From Thermoflexus sp. (GTDB lineage: Bacteria; Chloroflexota; Anaerolineae; Aggregatilineales; Aggregatilineaceae), in contig DYGX01000003.1 in the NCBI GenBank assembly GCA_020724465.1, positions 62,001 through 126,000 on the forward strand: a DNA stretch of 64,000 nt. The letters are read 5' to 3'. Positions 44,753-54,177 of this stretch are shown in pieces. The notes beneath the pieces are model-generated. The model ran no database searches. It was not told where the DNA came from and saw nothing but the letters and a program-made list of their open reading frames with translations. Both the position numbers and the translations under genes were made by a program. Position 1 is the stretch's first letter; every line of letters begins with the position of its first letter.

Positions 44753-46057
44753 ATGACTCCATCCGATTCGCCGTCGAACGGCCGCCCGCCGGAGCTTTCG
44801 CCCCTGATTCCTGGCCGCAGCGGGCGTCCCACCTACTCCCTTGAGGCGCTGCGCGAGCGCGTCGAGCGCCAGTTCCTCGAAGAGACGGCCGGCCGTGACG
44901 ATATCCTGAACGACCTGGACACAGAAGCCAAGCAGCGCGAGCTGCTGGGGGAAATCGCCGATTACATTTGCGCGCTCGAGTCGATCACGCTGGACGACCG
45001 CGCGCGCGCCGCATTGATCGACAGCGCCTATCGCAGCCTGTTCACCTTCGGGCCGTTGGAGCCGTTCCTGACCGACGAGGCCATCACCGAGATCGCGGTC
45101 GATGGCGCCACCACGATCGCCGTCCGGCGCGGGCTGGGCCGGCTGGAGCGCGTCGAGGCCCGCTTCGACGACCCGCTGCACCTGGACCGCGTCGCCGAGC
45201 GCATCCTGGCGCCGGGCGCGGGCGCGTCGCAGAAAAGCGCTCTCTTCGTCGAGCGCGGCACGACACTGCGCGGCCGTCCGGCGCGGGTGACGGCCGTCGC
45301 GCCGCCGCTCAGCGCCGCGCTCAGCCTGCAGATCCGGTTGCACCCGCGCGCGCCACTCACCCTGGACGCGCTGTGCGCCCGCTGCGGGATGCTGCCTGCC
45401 CAGGCTCTCGCGCTTTTGAACGGCATCGTGCAGGCGGGGCACGGCCTGCTGATTGTCGGGGAAGCGGGCACCGGCAAGACGACGCTCGCCGCAGCCCTGG
45501 TGGCGCTCATCCCGCCCGGCGCAGGTATGGTCGTAGTCGAACGCGCCGCCGAGCTTCCGCTGCCGGGCACCGCCACGCGGCAGACCGTTACGCCCGCGCA
45601 GCCGTTCGCCGAGGCGCTGCTCGCCGCGCTGGATCGCGATCCGGATTGGCTGCTGGTCGACGAGTTGCGCGGCGACGAAGGGGCAGCGCTGTGGGATGTG
45701 CTCTCGCGCCCGGCACGGACGCGCGCGATCTGGCTGGCGCGCGGCTCGGCCCAGCCGGAGCGGCTGCGCAGCGCGCTCACCATGTTGGTTCGCCGCGATC
45801 ACCCCGGCCTGCCGCAGCCCGCCATCGACGCGGCCTGGGCAGCGCACTTCCCCTTTATCGCGGCGCTCAAAGCGACGCCCGACGGCGCGCGGCTGGCGTA
45901 CCTGGCCGAAACCCGTCTGGCAGATGAGGCGCTGCGGATCGTGCCGCTGATCGAATACCGGAGCGGGACCTGGCACATGACCGGCGCGCGCCCGCAGCAC
46001 ACGCTCGATCTGCCAGGGGATATTTGGGCACCCGTGGGAGAAGCGCCCGGCGGGTAA
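44753..46057 (+). CDS. divergent CpaF/TadA-like secretion ATPase
   Basis: This 434-residue protein has the N-terminal layout of CpaF ATPases of Tad pili/type II secretion (SLFTFGPLEPFLTDEAITEI, about 95-113) and a Walker A GEAGTGKTT at 236-244. The Walker B region reads DWLLVDELRGDEGAALWDVL. After it, the expected T-G-H-D-G-S and T-x-H-A elements are missing; instead R-A-I-W-L-A-R-G-S-A follows. No tadB/tadC, pilin or prepilin peptidase gene is near. It may be a degenerate paralogue, a regulator or an ATPase serving a system elsewhere. It diverges from the PfkB operon and converges with the HEAT-repeat gene. Confidence 0.78.
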   Translation: MTPSDSPSNGRPPELSPLIPGRSGRPTYSLEALRERVERQFLEETAGRDDILNDLDTEAKQRELLGEIADYICALESITLDDRARAALIDSAYRSLFTFGPLEPFLTDEAITEIAVDGATTIAVRRGLGRLERVEARFDDPLHLDRVAERILAPGAGASQKSALFVERGTTLRGRPARVTAVAPPLSAALSLQIRLHPRAPLTLDALCARCGMLPAQALALLNGIVQAGHGLLIVGEAGTGKTTLAAALVALIPPGAGMVVVERAAELPLPGTATRQTVTPAQPFAEALLAALDRDPDWLLVDELRGDEGAALWDVLSRPARTRAIWLARGSAQPERLRSALTMLVRRDHPGLPQPAIDAAWAAHFPFIAALKATPDGARLAYLAETRLADEALRIVPLIEYRSGTWHMTGARPQHTLDLPGDIWAPVGEAPGG

Positions 46058-46083
46058 AGCGATCGCGCGCCCGGCGCCGGGCG

Positions 46084-47010
46084 CTATTTCCGCTTGCGTC
46101 GCGCGCGCTCTTCCTGCGCCCGCCGGAGAATCTCACTGACGTCGGTTTGCGGTGGCGCAGCCTGTGGATCCGGCGCGCCGCGCGAACCGGTGGCAGACAG
46201 CTCCCCGCTGGGGGGCGGCGTTTTGCCCAACGCGGCGAAGCGGCGCTTCAGCTCGGCCTGCAAAGAGCCGTCCTGTTCCATCGCCCAATAGAGCGCGTTC
46301 CAATATAGCAACTTGCCGCTGCGCTGGGCTGCATCGCGCACTTTGTCCGCCGGGTCGCTGACGAACGCCGCCGCCAGATGCGGCAGCGCCGCCGGGTTGT
46401 TGATCTGCGCCAGCTCGACTGCGGCTTGCTCGCGTGCAGCAGGCGCCAGCGACTCGCGCAGGCGCTTCACCCAGACGGAAATGTCGTCATCTGTGGGGCG
46501 GGTCGCCGGCGTCCGCTGGAGACCGATGGCCGGCCGGGCGCTCCCCTCAGCGATCCCGTCCGCCGTGCCGCTGCCGATTGCCATTCGGGCGGCGGCCAGC
46601 CCCCCCAGCGGACCGGCCAGCACCATCCCCCCCATGCCGGCAGCCAGCGTCAGCCCCAGGCGGCGCCTGTTCGACTCTTCAACCTGGCGGCGCAGGTCGG
46701 AGTCAAGCTCGTGCTCCATCCGGCGCAGCAGCTCGGCTTCGGCCTCGTCGACCATCCGCTCCAGCTCGCGATCGATGTGGAAGTAATGCCACAACGCGTT
46801 CAGCGTGTCGTAGCCCGCCTGCTGCGCGTCGTACAGGCGCCTGCCCGCCCAGGCGATCACCGTGCGCACCGCTGCGTCCGGCTCGTCCTGATAGCGGCGG
46901 CGCAGCGCAGGGAGCGCCCGCGTCTCTTCCAGCATCCCCAGCACCCGCGCGACATCTAGCCGCACCGCCGGCTGGGAGTGATTCAGCCCATTGATCAAGG
47001 CATCCAGCAT
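46084..47010 (-). CDS. HEAT-repeat protein with a central hydrophobic stretch
   Basis: This 308-residue protein has HEAT-like helical pairs at the N-terminus (AVRLDVARVLGMLEETRALP with ALRRRYQDEPDAAVRTVIAW) and again at about 210-245 (EQAAVELAQINNPAALPHLA with AAFVSDPADKVRDAA). Between them are a charged helix (about 75-115) and a Gly/Ala/Met-rich segment (about 118-145, LTLAAGMGGMVLAGPLGGLA) that could insert in or lie on a membrane. The C-terminus is basic (RRAQEERARRKRK). HEAT repeats bind other proteins; the partner is unknown. It is next to the CpaF-like gene in convergent orientation. No clear SD was seen. Confidence 0.75.
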   Translation of the reverse strand: MLDALINGLNHSQPAVRLDVARVLGMLEETRALPALRRRYQDEPDAAVRTVIAWAGRRLYDAQQAGYDTLNALWHYFHIDRELERMVDEAEAELLRRMEHELDSDLRRQVEESNRRRLGLTLAAGMGGMVLAGPLGGLAAARMAIGSGTADGIAEGSARPAIGLQRTPATRPTDDDISVWVKRLRESLAPAAREQAAVELAQINNPAALPHLAAAFVSDPADKVRDAAQRSGKLLYWNALYWAMEQDGSLQAELKRRFAALGKTPPPSGELSATGSRGAPDPQAAPPQTDVSEILRRAQEERARRKRK

Positions 47011-47281
47011 GGCCTGGTTCTCCGCGGCGTGTCACTTGCTGTCCCGTTGGCCCCTACTATACACCAGAACGCCCTGCCGTTTGAAAGCCGCGGGCGCGCC
47101 CGCACGCCGATTTCGGAAAAGTTTCACATCAGCCACCCCAAAACCCGGCCCGGCGATGGAATTCGTGCCGGTCTGCGCGCCTTAGGGGTGGATTTCGGCA
47201 CATGAATTCGAGGTATTTTTGACGCTAAACTGATTTACATGCAACTCGTTTGAAATCTGGAATATGCCGCGTGGACCCCCT

Positions 47282-47290
47282 AGGAGGTGA
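47282..47290 (+). promoter_or_regulatory. near-perfect Shine-Dalgarno of cydA
   Basis: AGGAGGTGA matches nine consecutive bases of the usual anti-SD and sits 9 nt before ATG 47300. It is the longest SD in the window and suggests high translation of cydA. Confidence 0.85.
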
Positions 47291-47299
47291 ATAGAAGGT

Positions 47300-48670
47300 A
47301 TGGATGCCCTCGATCTAGCGCGGCTACAGTTCGCCGCGACCACGGTTTATCATTTTTTCTTCGTGCCGCTCACCCTGGGGCTGGCGATCCTGCTGGCGAT
47401 CATGCAGACCGCCTACTGGCGCACCAATAACCCCCTGTACCGGCGTATGGCGCAGTTCTGGGGCAAGCTGTTCGTCATCAATTTCGCGATGGGCGTCGTC
47501 ACCGGGATCGTCCAGGAGTTCCAGTTCGGCATGAACTGGTCGGAATACTCGCGCTTCATGGGCGACATCTTCGGTGCCCCTCTGGCGATTGAGGCGCTGG
47601 TGGCGTTCTTCCTGGAATCCACGTTCCTCGGCGTGTGGATCTTCGGCTGGGACCGCCTGCCAAAAGGCGTGCATCTCTTTTCGATCTGGATGGTGGCGCT
47701 GGGCGCGAACATCTCGGCCCTGTGGATCCTGATCGCCAACTCGTTTATGCAGCAACCGGTCGGGTATGTGCTGCGCGGTGGCCGCGCGGAGATGGACAGC
47801 TTCTGGGAGCTGATCACCAACCCCAACATCGCGGTCCAATACCCGCACGTGATCGCTTCGGGCATCACCACCGCCGGGTTTTTCGTGCTGGGCATCAGCG
47901 CGTGGCACCTGCTGCGCAAGACGGAGCATCACGAGTTCTTCGCGCACTCGGCGCGGATGGCGGCGGTCTACGCCACGATCGGCGTCGTCGCCGTGACGCT
48001 CGTCGGGCACAGCCAGGCACAGCATATGGTCGAGACGCAGCCCATGAAGATGGCTGCCGCGGAAGGGCTGTTTGAATCCGAAGACCCGGCCGGGCTGTCC
48101 CTGCTGACCATCGGCGACTGGGAACAACGCCGCGAAGTCTTCTCGATTCGCATTCCAGGCGCGCTGAGCTTCCTCTCGTACAACCGCTTCGAGGGCGAGG
48201 TGCGCGGCATCCACGACCTGCAAGCCGAGTATGAGGCAACCTACGGCGAGGGCCAGAACTACATCCCGCCCGTGGCGTTCACCTACTGGAACTTCCGCGC
48301 GATGGTCGGCGCGGGCTTGCTGATGCTCGCGCTGGCGCTCTACGCGCTTGTCCAGGTGCTGCGCGACCGCCTGCCGCAGCAGCGCCGGTTCCTGCGCCTG
48401 CTCGTCTACGCTATCGCCCTGCCCTACATCGCCAACACCGCCGGCTGGTTCATGACCGAAGTGGGCCGCCAGCCGTGGATCGTGTTCGGACTGCAGCGCG
48501 TGGAAGACGCCGTGTCTCCCAACGTGACCACAGAGATGGTCGCGCTGTCGCTGGTGCTGTTCGTGCTGCTCTATGGTGTGCTGATGGCGGCGGACGTCTA
48601 TCTCCTGGCAAAGTTCGGACGCCTCGGCCCCACCGAAGCAATCCCGGCCGCCGAGCCGGTCGCGGCGTAG
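47300..48670 (+). CDS. cydA: cytochrome bd ubiquinol oxidase subunit I
   Basis: This 456-residue subunit holds hemes b558, b595 and d of the high-affinity terminal oxidase that passes electrons from quinol to oxygen. Axial ligands can be placed: His18, His183 (YPHVIASG) and Met385 (WFMTEVGRQPW). Lys250 and Glu255 match the quinol-loop pair and Glu98/Glu106 the proton path of the E. coli enzyme. The Q-loop is short, as in most non-enteric forms. About nine membrane helices are visible. The gene has an exceptionally good SD and is followed by cydB after 13 nt. Confidence 0.97.
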   Translation: MDALDLARLQFAATTVYHFFFVPLTLGLAILLAIMQTAYWRTNNPLYRRMAQFWGKLFVINFAMGVVTGIVQEFQFGMNWSEYSRFMGDIFGAPLAIEALVAFFLESTFLGVWIFGWDRLPKGVHLFSIWMVALGANISALWILIANSFMQQPVGYVLRGGRAEMDSFWELITNPNIAVQYPHVIASGITTAGFFVLGISAWHLLRKTEHHEFFAHSARMAAVYATIGVVAVTLVGHSQAQHMVETQPMKMAAAEGLFESEDPAGLSLLTIGDWEQRREVFSIRIPGALSFLSYNRFEGEVRGIHDLQAEYEATYGEGQNYIPPVAFTYWNFRAMVGAGLLMLALALYALVQVLRDRLPQQRRFLRLLVYAIALPYIANTAGWFMTEVGRQPWIVFGLQRVEDAVSPNVTTEMVALSLVLFVLLYGVLMAADVYLLAKFGRLGPTEAIPAAEPVAA

Positions 48671-48683
48671 GGAGGATCGGACG

Positions 48684-49697
48684 ATGAACCTGCAAGATGT
48701 GTGGTTTATCCTGATTTCAGTCCTATTTATCGGCTTCTTCTTCCTCGAAGGGTTTGACTTCGGCGTGGGCATCCTCATGCCCTTCCTGGGCAAGACCGAC
48801 GCCGAGCGGCGGCAGATCATCAACACCATCGGCCCGCATTGGGACGCCAACGAAGTCTGGCTGATCACCGCCGGGGGCGCGGTCTTCGCCGCCTTCCCAC
48901 ACTGGTACGCGACCCTGTTCAGCGGCTTCTATCTGGCGCTGATGGTGATCCTGCTGGCGCTGATCGCGCGCGGTGTCGCGTTCGAGTTCCGCAGCAAAGA
49001 CGAGAATCCCACCTGGCGCCGGACCTGGGACTGGGCGATCTTCATCGGCAGCCTGCTGCCGGCGGTGCTGTTCGGTGTGGCGTTCGGAGCCTTCATCGAG
49101 GGCGTGCCCATCGACCAGGACAAGCACTTCGTGGGCAACTTCTTTGATCTGATCAGCCCCTACACGCTGATCTGCGGGCTGGCGGCGCTGGCGATCTTCG
49201 CGCTGCATGGCTCGATCTTCCTGGCGCTGAAAACCGAAGGCGCCGTGCGCGAGAAGGCCGAGCGCGCCGCGCAGGTGCTGTGGGTCCCCGCGCTGATCAT
49301 CAGCGTGGTGCTGGCGATCGCGAACTACGCGTACATCGACATCTTCGAGAAAGTCGGCGTCAACCCCGGCGTCATGCCGGTTGCCTCGGCAGCGGCGCTG
49401 CTGGCAACCGTTTACTTCGTGCGCTCGCGGCAGTTTGGCTGGTCGTTCGTCGCGATGGGCGCGACGATCGTGCTGTCGCTCATCACGTACTTCTGGTTCC
49501 TCTATCCGAACGTGCTCGTCTCCAGCCTGGACGAAGCCTACAACCTGACGGTGCACAACAGTTCATCCAGCCAGTACACGCTCCAGGTGATGACCGTCGT
49601 CGCGCTGATCTTCGTCCCGGTGGTGCTGTTCTATCAGGGCTGGAGCTACTGGGCCTTTCGCAAGCGGGTCCGTGCGGACGGCCATCTCGAATATTGA
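48684..49697 (+). CDS. cydB: cytochrome bd ubiquinol oxidase subunit II
   Basis: This 337-residue membrane subunit partners CydA. It opens with VWFILISVLFIGFFFLEGFD and FGVGILMPFLGK, the classical CydB start, and shows the conserved GPHWDANEVWLITAGGAVFA and FPHWYATLFSGFYLA elements. About eight helices are present. The sequence P-T-W-R-R-T-W-D-W follows R-S-K in the loop, as usual. It lies 13 nt after cydA and ends in front of a strong terminator, which it shares face to face with cydC. The small third subunit CydX is not evident downstream. Confidence 0.96.
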   Translation: MNLQDVWFILISVLFIGFFFLEGFDFGVGILMPFLGKTDAERRQIINTIGPHWDANEVWLITAGGAVFAAFPHWYATLFSGFYLALMVILLALIARGVAFEFRSKDENPTWRRTWDWAIFIGSLLPAVLFGVAFGAFIEGVPIDQDKHFVGNFFDLISPYTLICGLAALAIFALHGSIFLALKTEGAVREKAERAAQVLWVPALIISVVLAIANYAYIDIFEKVGVNPGVMPVASAAALLATVYFVRSRQFGWSFVAMGATIVLSLITYFWFLYPNVLVSSLDEAYNLTVHNSSSSQYTLQVMTVVALIFVPVVLFYQGWSYWAFRKRVRADGHLEY

Positions 49698-49714
49698 GCA
49701 CGTCCGGCCTGCGC

Positions 49715-49747
49715 GCAGCGGCGTCCCGGCGGACGCCGCTGCTTTTT
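49715..49747 (+). terminator. intrinsic terminator of cydAB
   Basis: A perfect 12-bp GC-rich stem (49715-49726 with 49731-49742) with a CGGC loop is followed by TTTTT (49743-49747). It lies between convergent cydB and cydC. Confidence 0.92.
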
Positions 49748-49757
49748 CGGGCGGGGA

Positions 49758-51560
49758 TCAGGCCGGCTCGTCGAACAACTCCTGACGCTGCAGGTCCCAC
49801 ATGCGCCGGTAGGCCCCGCCACGCGCCAGCAGGTCGGCGTGCCGGCCGCGCTCGATCACGCGCCCTTCGTGCAGCACCAGGATCTCGTCAACGTGCTCTA
49901 GCCCAACCAGCCGGTGGGTGATCATCAACGAGGTACGCCCGCGCATGGCGTGCCCGATGGCATCCATCACCGCCTGCTCGGTCACTGCGTCGAGGTTGGC
50001 CGTCGCCTCGTCCAGCACCAGGATCGGCGCGTCCCTCAGCACGGCCCGCGCGATCGCCAGGCGCTGGCGCTCGCCGCCGCTCAGCGTCAGACCCTGCTCG
50101 CCGATCCAGGTGTTATAGCCCTGGGGCAGCGCCGCGATGAAGTCGTGAAGCTGGGCCTGGCGCGCCGCCGCAATCAACTCCGCTTCGCTGGCGTCCGGCC
50201 GGGCCAGCAGCAGATTGTCGCGGATCGTGCCGCTGAACAGGTGCGTGTCCTGCCGCACCACCGCGAATTGCGCGCGCACATCATCCTGCCGGTAGGCGCG
50301 CAAATCGGACCCGCCCAGCTCGATCATGCCTTCGTCGTAATCCCAGAAGCGCAGCAGCAGGTTGACCAGTGTGCTTTTTCCGGCGCCGCTCGCGCCCACG
50401 ATCGCCAGCGTGCCCCCCTGCGGCAGTGTGAAGCTGATCCCGTCCAGCGCCAGAGGATCGCCCGGCGCGTAGCGGAAGCGCAGATCGCGCACGACCAGAT
50501 CGCAGCGCGCGGGCGGCGGCAGTGGATCGGGCGGATCGGCGACAGCGGGGGCGGCGTCCACCAGGTCGAACAGCCGGCGGGCTGCTTCCAGGTTGCTCTC
50601 GAGATGCTGGAACGCCTGCGGCAGTGGCAAGACCGCCTCGAAGCTGCTGATGGTCGCCAGCGCCAGCACCGCCAGCAGCACGCCGTCGAGCTGGCCCGCG
50701 CTCACCAGCGGGATCGCCAGCGCCAGCACGGACAGCACCGCCAGCCCGGTCAGCAGCGCGCCGAGTGCTGCGTCCAGCCCGCCGATGCGCGCCATGCGCG
50801 CCTGCTGCTGCCGCATCGACGCGCTCAACGAGCGGATCATCTGGGCCTGGCGCTCTGCCTGCCCGTAGGCGACCAGATCGGGCAGCCCCTGCACGCCGTC
50901 CACCAGCGCGGCGTTGAGGTCGGCCCGCACGGCGACCAGTCCCCGCCCGGCGCGCCGGCCCAGGCGGCGCGTCAGCAGCGGCACGCCGATCCCGGCCAGC
51001 GCCAGATAGACTACCAGCGCCAGCGCCAGGCGCCGGTCGAACGCGCTGAAGAAGATCGCCATCGCCCCTGTGACCAGCGCCGCGACCGCCGGGGGCGCCA
51101 GCACGCGCAGGTAGAAGTTTTCCAGCGTGTCGGTGTCCGCGACGATGCGGCTGAGCAGGTCGCCGCTGCGGTAGGCAGCCAGCCGCGCGGGAGCCAGCGG
51201 CTCGATCTGCGTGTAGAACCACACCCGCAGGCGCGACAGCAGCCGGAAGGTCGTCTGGTGCGAGACGACGCGCTCCAGATAGCGGAAGACGCCGCGCGCG
51301 ATCCCGAAAAAGCGCACGCCGACAATGGCCACCTGCAGCACCGCGATCGAAGGCTGCAGCGCCGCCCGCGCGATGATCCAGGCCGCGGTGGACATCAGGC
51401 CGATGCCGCTGCCGACCGTCGCGAAGCCGAGCAGGACGGACAGCGCCATCCACCAGCGATAGGGCCAGGCCAGCGCCATCAGCCGCAGAAAGACCGGCCC
51501 CTCGGCCCGCGCCCGGCCGCCGCGCATCCCATTCACCCGATCCCTTCCCCTAACGTCCAT
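49758..51560 (-). CDS. cydC: CydC subunit of the thiol reductant ABC exporter
   Basis: This half-transporter of about 600 residues has six membrane helices (about 30-300) and a C-terminal ABC domain: Walker A VGASGAGKSTLVNLL, signature TLSGGERQRLAIARAV and Walker B ILVLDEATANLD. With CydD it exports glutathione or cysteine and is needed to assemble cytochrome bd. The order cydD-cydC on the minus strand and nearness to cydAB make this identity much more likely than a generic exporter. I keep ATG 51560, which overlaps cydD's stop by 11 nt. GTG 51536 (GGGGAAGGG upstream) or ATG 51527 would also work and would lose only non-conserved residues. Confidence 0.9.
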   Translation of the reverse strand: MDVRGRDRVNGMRGGRARAEGPVFLRLMALAWPYRWWMALSVLLGFATVGSGIGLMSTAAWIIARAALQPSIAVLQVAIVGVRFFGIARGVFRYLERVVSHQTTFRLLSRLRVWFYTQIEPLAPARLAAYRSGDLLSRIVADTDTLENFYLRVLAPPAVAALVTGAMAIFFSAFDRRLALALVVYLALAGIGVPLLTRRLGRRAGRGLVAVRADLNAALVDGVQGLPDLVAYGQAERQAQMIRSLSASMRQQQARMARIGGLDAALGALLTGLAVLSVLALAIPLVSAGQLDGVLLAVLALATISSFEAVLPLPQAFQHLESNLEAARRLFDLVDAAPAVADPPDPLPPPARCDLVVRDLRFRYAPGDPLALDGISFTLPQGGTLAIVGASGAGKSTLVNLLLRFWDYDEGMIELGGSDLRAYRQDDVRAQFAVVRQDTHLFSGTIRDNLLLARPDASEAELIAAARQAQLHDFIAALPQGYNTWIGEQGLTLSGGERQRLAIARAVLRDAPILVLDEATANLDAVTEQAVMDAIGHAMRGRTSLMITHRLVGLEHVDEILVLHEGRVIERGRHADLLARGGAYRRMWDLQRQELFDEPA

Positions 51561-53274
51561 ACGCCATCGCCAGCCGCTGATAGATGCCGCCCCGCGCCAG
51601 CAGATCGTGATGCGTGCCCTGCTCCGCCACGCGCCCGCCGTCGATCACGATGATGCGGTCCGCGCTGGCGACTGTCGTCAGGCGGTGCGCGATGATCAGC
51701 GTCGTGCGGTCGTGCATCAGCCGGGCCATCGCGTCCTGCAACAGCGCCTCGGTTTCGGGGTCGAGGTTGGCGGTCGGCTCGTCGAGCAGAAGCAGCGGCG
51801 CATCTTTCAGAAAGGCGCGCGCCAGCGCGATCCGCTGCGCCTGCCCCCCGCTCAGGCGCGCCCCGCGCTCGCCGACCGGAGTGGCGTAGCCCTGCGGCAG
51901 CGCGCGGATGAAGGCGTCGGCGTGGGCCTGCTCGGCGGCGCGCATCACCGCATCCAGCGGCGCGTCCGGCCACCCCAGCCGGATGTTCTCGGCAATAGTG
52001 GTGTGGAACAGGTGCGGCCGCTGCGGCACCCACGCGATTTGCGCGCGCCAGACATCCGGCGGCAGCAGCGCCAGCGGCACGCCATCGATCGTGATCTGCC
52101 CGCCGGACGGCTCGACGAAGCGCAGCACAAGCTGCACAATTGTCGTCTTGCCCGCGCCGCTGGGGCCGACCAGCGCGACCTTCTCGCCCGGCTCGACCGC
52201 AAACGAGACGCCGTTCAGCGCGGGGCGCTCGCCGCCGTCGTAGGCGAAGCGCACGTCGTCGAAGCGCAGCGCCGTCACCCGGCGGGGGAGCGGCGCGGGC
52301 GAATCGGCGGGCGGCGGGGGGAGCGGCGTTTCCAGCACCTCGAAGATGCGCTCCGCCGCCGCAACGCCCGCCATCCCGGCGTGGAAGCGCGTGCCCAGCA
52401 GGCGCAGGGGCAGGTAGAACTCCGGCGCGATCACCAGTACGAAGAACGCATCCGCAAAGCTGATGCGCGCGTACAGCAGGCGCAGCCCGATCTCGACCGC
52501 CACGATCGCGACGCTGATCGTCGCCAGCAGTTCCAGCGCCAGCGCGGATAGAAACGCAATGCGCAGCACGCTCATCGTCGCATCGCGGAAGCGATCGCTC
52601 ATGGCGCGGATCGTCTCGATCTCGGTGCGGCTGCGCCCAAACATCTTGAGCGTGGGCAGCCCTTGCAGCACGTCCAGAAAGTGCGCGCTCATGCGGCTGA
52701 GCGCGACCCACTGCGCGCGCGATCGCTGCGTGGCGTACAGCCCGATCAGAATCATGAAGAAGGGGATCAGCGGCGCGGTGACCAGCAGCACCACGCCGCT
52801 GAGGGTGTCCACCGGGAAGACGGCCAGCAGCATCAGCAGCGGAACCAGCGCGGAGAGGTAGAGCTGGGGCAGATACTGGCGGAAGTAGGCGTCCAGTTCC
52901 TCGATGCCCTTGACCGCGGTGTTGGCCAGCTCTCCGCTGCGCTCGCCGCGCGTGAAGGCCGGACCCAGCGCCACGATCCGGACGTAGAGGCGCTGGCGCA
53001 GATCGTGTTTGATGTGCCCGGCGACAGCATTGGCCGCGACCTCGCCACCCCACAGAGCCAGCGCCCGCCCGGCGGCGATCGCCCCCAGCGCCGCCAGCCA
53101 GGGCCACAGCCGCGAGAGCGGCTCGCCGCCCAGAAACGCGCGGCTGATCGCCTGGGCCAGCGCGTAGGCCTGGGCCACGATCAACACCCCGGCCAGCAGC
53201 CCCAGCCCGATTGCCGCCGCGAACTGGATTCGCACCCCGCGCACCAGGCGCAGCAGTCGTTGGTCAAGGTTCAT
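51550..53274 (-). CDS. cydD: CydD subunit of the thiol reductant ABC exporter
   Basis: This 574-residue ABC half-transporter has six helices at about 18-300 and a nucleotide-binding domain with Walker A VGPSGAGKTTIVQLVL, signature RLSGGQAQRIALARAF and LLLLDEPTANLDPETEALLQ. It begins MNLDQRLLRLVRGVRIQFAA. It is the first gene of cydD-cydC and overlaps cydC, which suggests translational coupling. CydDC keeps the outside redox state suited to heme insertion in cytochrome bd. Here it converges on cydAB instead of following it, so the two operons must be controlled separately. Confidence 0.9.
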   Translation of the reverse strand: MNLDQRLLRLVRGVRIQFAAAIGLGLLAGVLIVAQAYALAQAISRAFLGGEPLSRLWPWLAALGAIAAGRALALWGGEVAANAVAGHIKHDLRQRLYVRIVALGPAFTRGERSGELANTAVKGIEELDAYFRQYLPQLYLSALVPLLMLLAVFPVDTLSGVVLLVTAPLIPFFMILIGLYATQRSRAQWVALSRMSAHFLDVLQGLPTLKMFGRSRTEIETIRAMSDRFRDATMSVLRIAFLSALALELLATISVAIVAVEIGLRLLYARISFADAFFVLVIAPEFYLPLRLLGTRFHAGMAGVAAAERIFEVLETPLPPPPADSPAPLPRRVTALRFDDVRFAYDGGERPALNGVSFAVEPGEKVALVGPSGAGKTTIVQLVLRFVEPSGGQITIDGVPLALLPPDVWRAQIAWVPQRPHLFHTTIAENIRLGWPDAPLDAVMRAAEQAHADAFIRALPQGYATPVGERGARLSGGQAQRIALARAFLKDAPLLLLDEPTANLDPETEALLQDAMARLMHDRTTLIIAHRLTTVASADRIIVIDGGRVAEQGTHHDLLARGGIYQRLAMAYGR

Positions 53275-53410
53275 GACAAAACACGCTCAGGCAGCTTCTA
53301 TCCGAACAAGGACGCCCATCACCGGCTGTCGAGTGTAGCACGAAACCCCCGCACAACACCGTTCTTCGAGGTACAATCACGAATGGTATCGGCATACGAA
53401 GCAGCAGACA

Positions 53411-54073
53411 ATGACGTTTCGCTATTTGCTCTGGGATTTCGACGGCACGCTGTTCGACACCTATCCGCCGCTGGTGAACTCGATTCAGCAGGCGCTGGCG
53501 GAAATCGGGCAGCAGATCTCGACGGACCGCGTTCGCGCCCTGCTCTCGGACACGCTGTCGGATACGATCGACACGCTCTGCGCCGAGTTCGGGCTGGAGC
53601 GCGAGACTTTCATCGAGCGGATCGGTCACTACCAGGCGACCATCACCCCCGCCGACCGGCCGCCCTTCCCCGGCGCGCTGGCGATCTGCGAGCGCCTCAA
53701 CGCTGCCGGAGGCGCCAACCTGCTCTTCACCCACCGCGACCGCGACAGCCTGTACAACCTGTTGAGCTGGCACGGCGCCGACCATCTCTTTCTGGACGTC
53801 CTGACGACCGAAGACGGCTACCCGCGCAAACCCGACCCGGCGGGGTTTGTCGCCCTGATCGAGCGTCACGCGCTCCCGCGGGAGCAGGTGCTGGCCGTCG
53901 GGGACCGGGATCTGGACATCCTGGCGGGCCGGCGGGCGGGCATCGCCACCTGTTTGTTCAACGCAGCCCCGTCGCCCGACGCGCCGCCGGACTACGTGAT
54001 CGCCCACCTGGACGAACTCGCGCCGCTGCTGGGTCTGAACGCCGACTCTGATAGAAAATCGACGCGGCGCTAA
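53411..54073 (+). CDS. HAD-superfamily hydrolase (phosphatase-like)
   Basis: This 220-residue protein has the four HAD motifs: WDFDGTLFDT (nucleophile Asp and acid/base Asp), TH at L-L-F-T-H-R-D-R (motif II Thr), Lys in R-K-P-D-P and GDRDLDILAGRRAG (motif IV). The cap is a four-helix type, as in phosphoglycolate phosphatase/PpaX and related small-metabolite phosphatases. The substrate cannot be given. ATG 53411 has no clear SD. A TACAAT at 53372 may be the -10. It diverges from cydD and is followed by the Hsp20 gene 104 nt later. Confidence 0.92.
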   Translation: MTFRYLLWDFDGTLFDTYPPLVNSIQQALAEIGQQISTDRVRALLSDTLSDTIDTLCAEFGLERETFIERIGHYQATITPADRPPFPGALAICERLNAAGGANLLFTHRDRDSLYNLLSWHGADHLFLDVLTTEDGYPRKPDPAGFVALIERHALPREQVLAVGDRDLDILAGRRAGIATCLFNAAPSPDAPPDYVIAHLDELAPLLGLNADSDRKSTRR

Positions 54074-54177
54074 CGTTCTTTTTGCACAGTTCGGAGTAAA
54101 GTGGAGACGAATACAAGGCCGCATCAGTGATAACCGTCATAGAGATGCTGGTGGAATAGCGGAAAGGAAAGAAAGCC

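Noticed and set aside
47011-47299. Rex operator or clear promoter before cydA
   Set aside because: I looked for TTGTGA/TCACAA arms and a -35/-10 pair. A TTGACG at 47219 has no matching -10 at 16-18 nt, so I did not call it.
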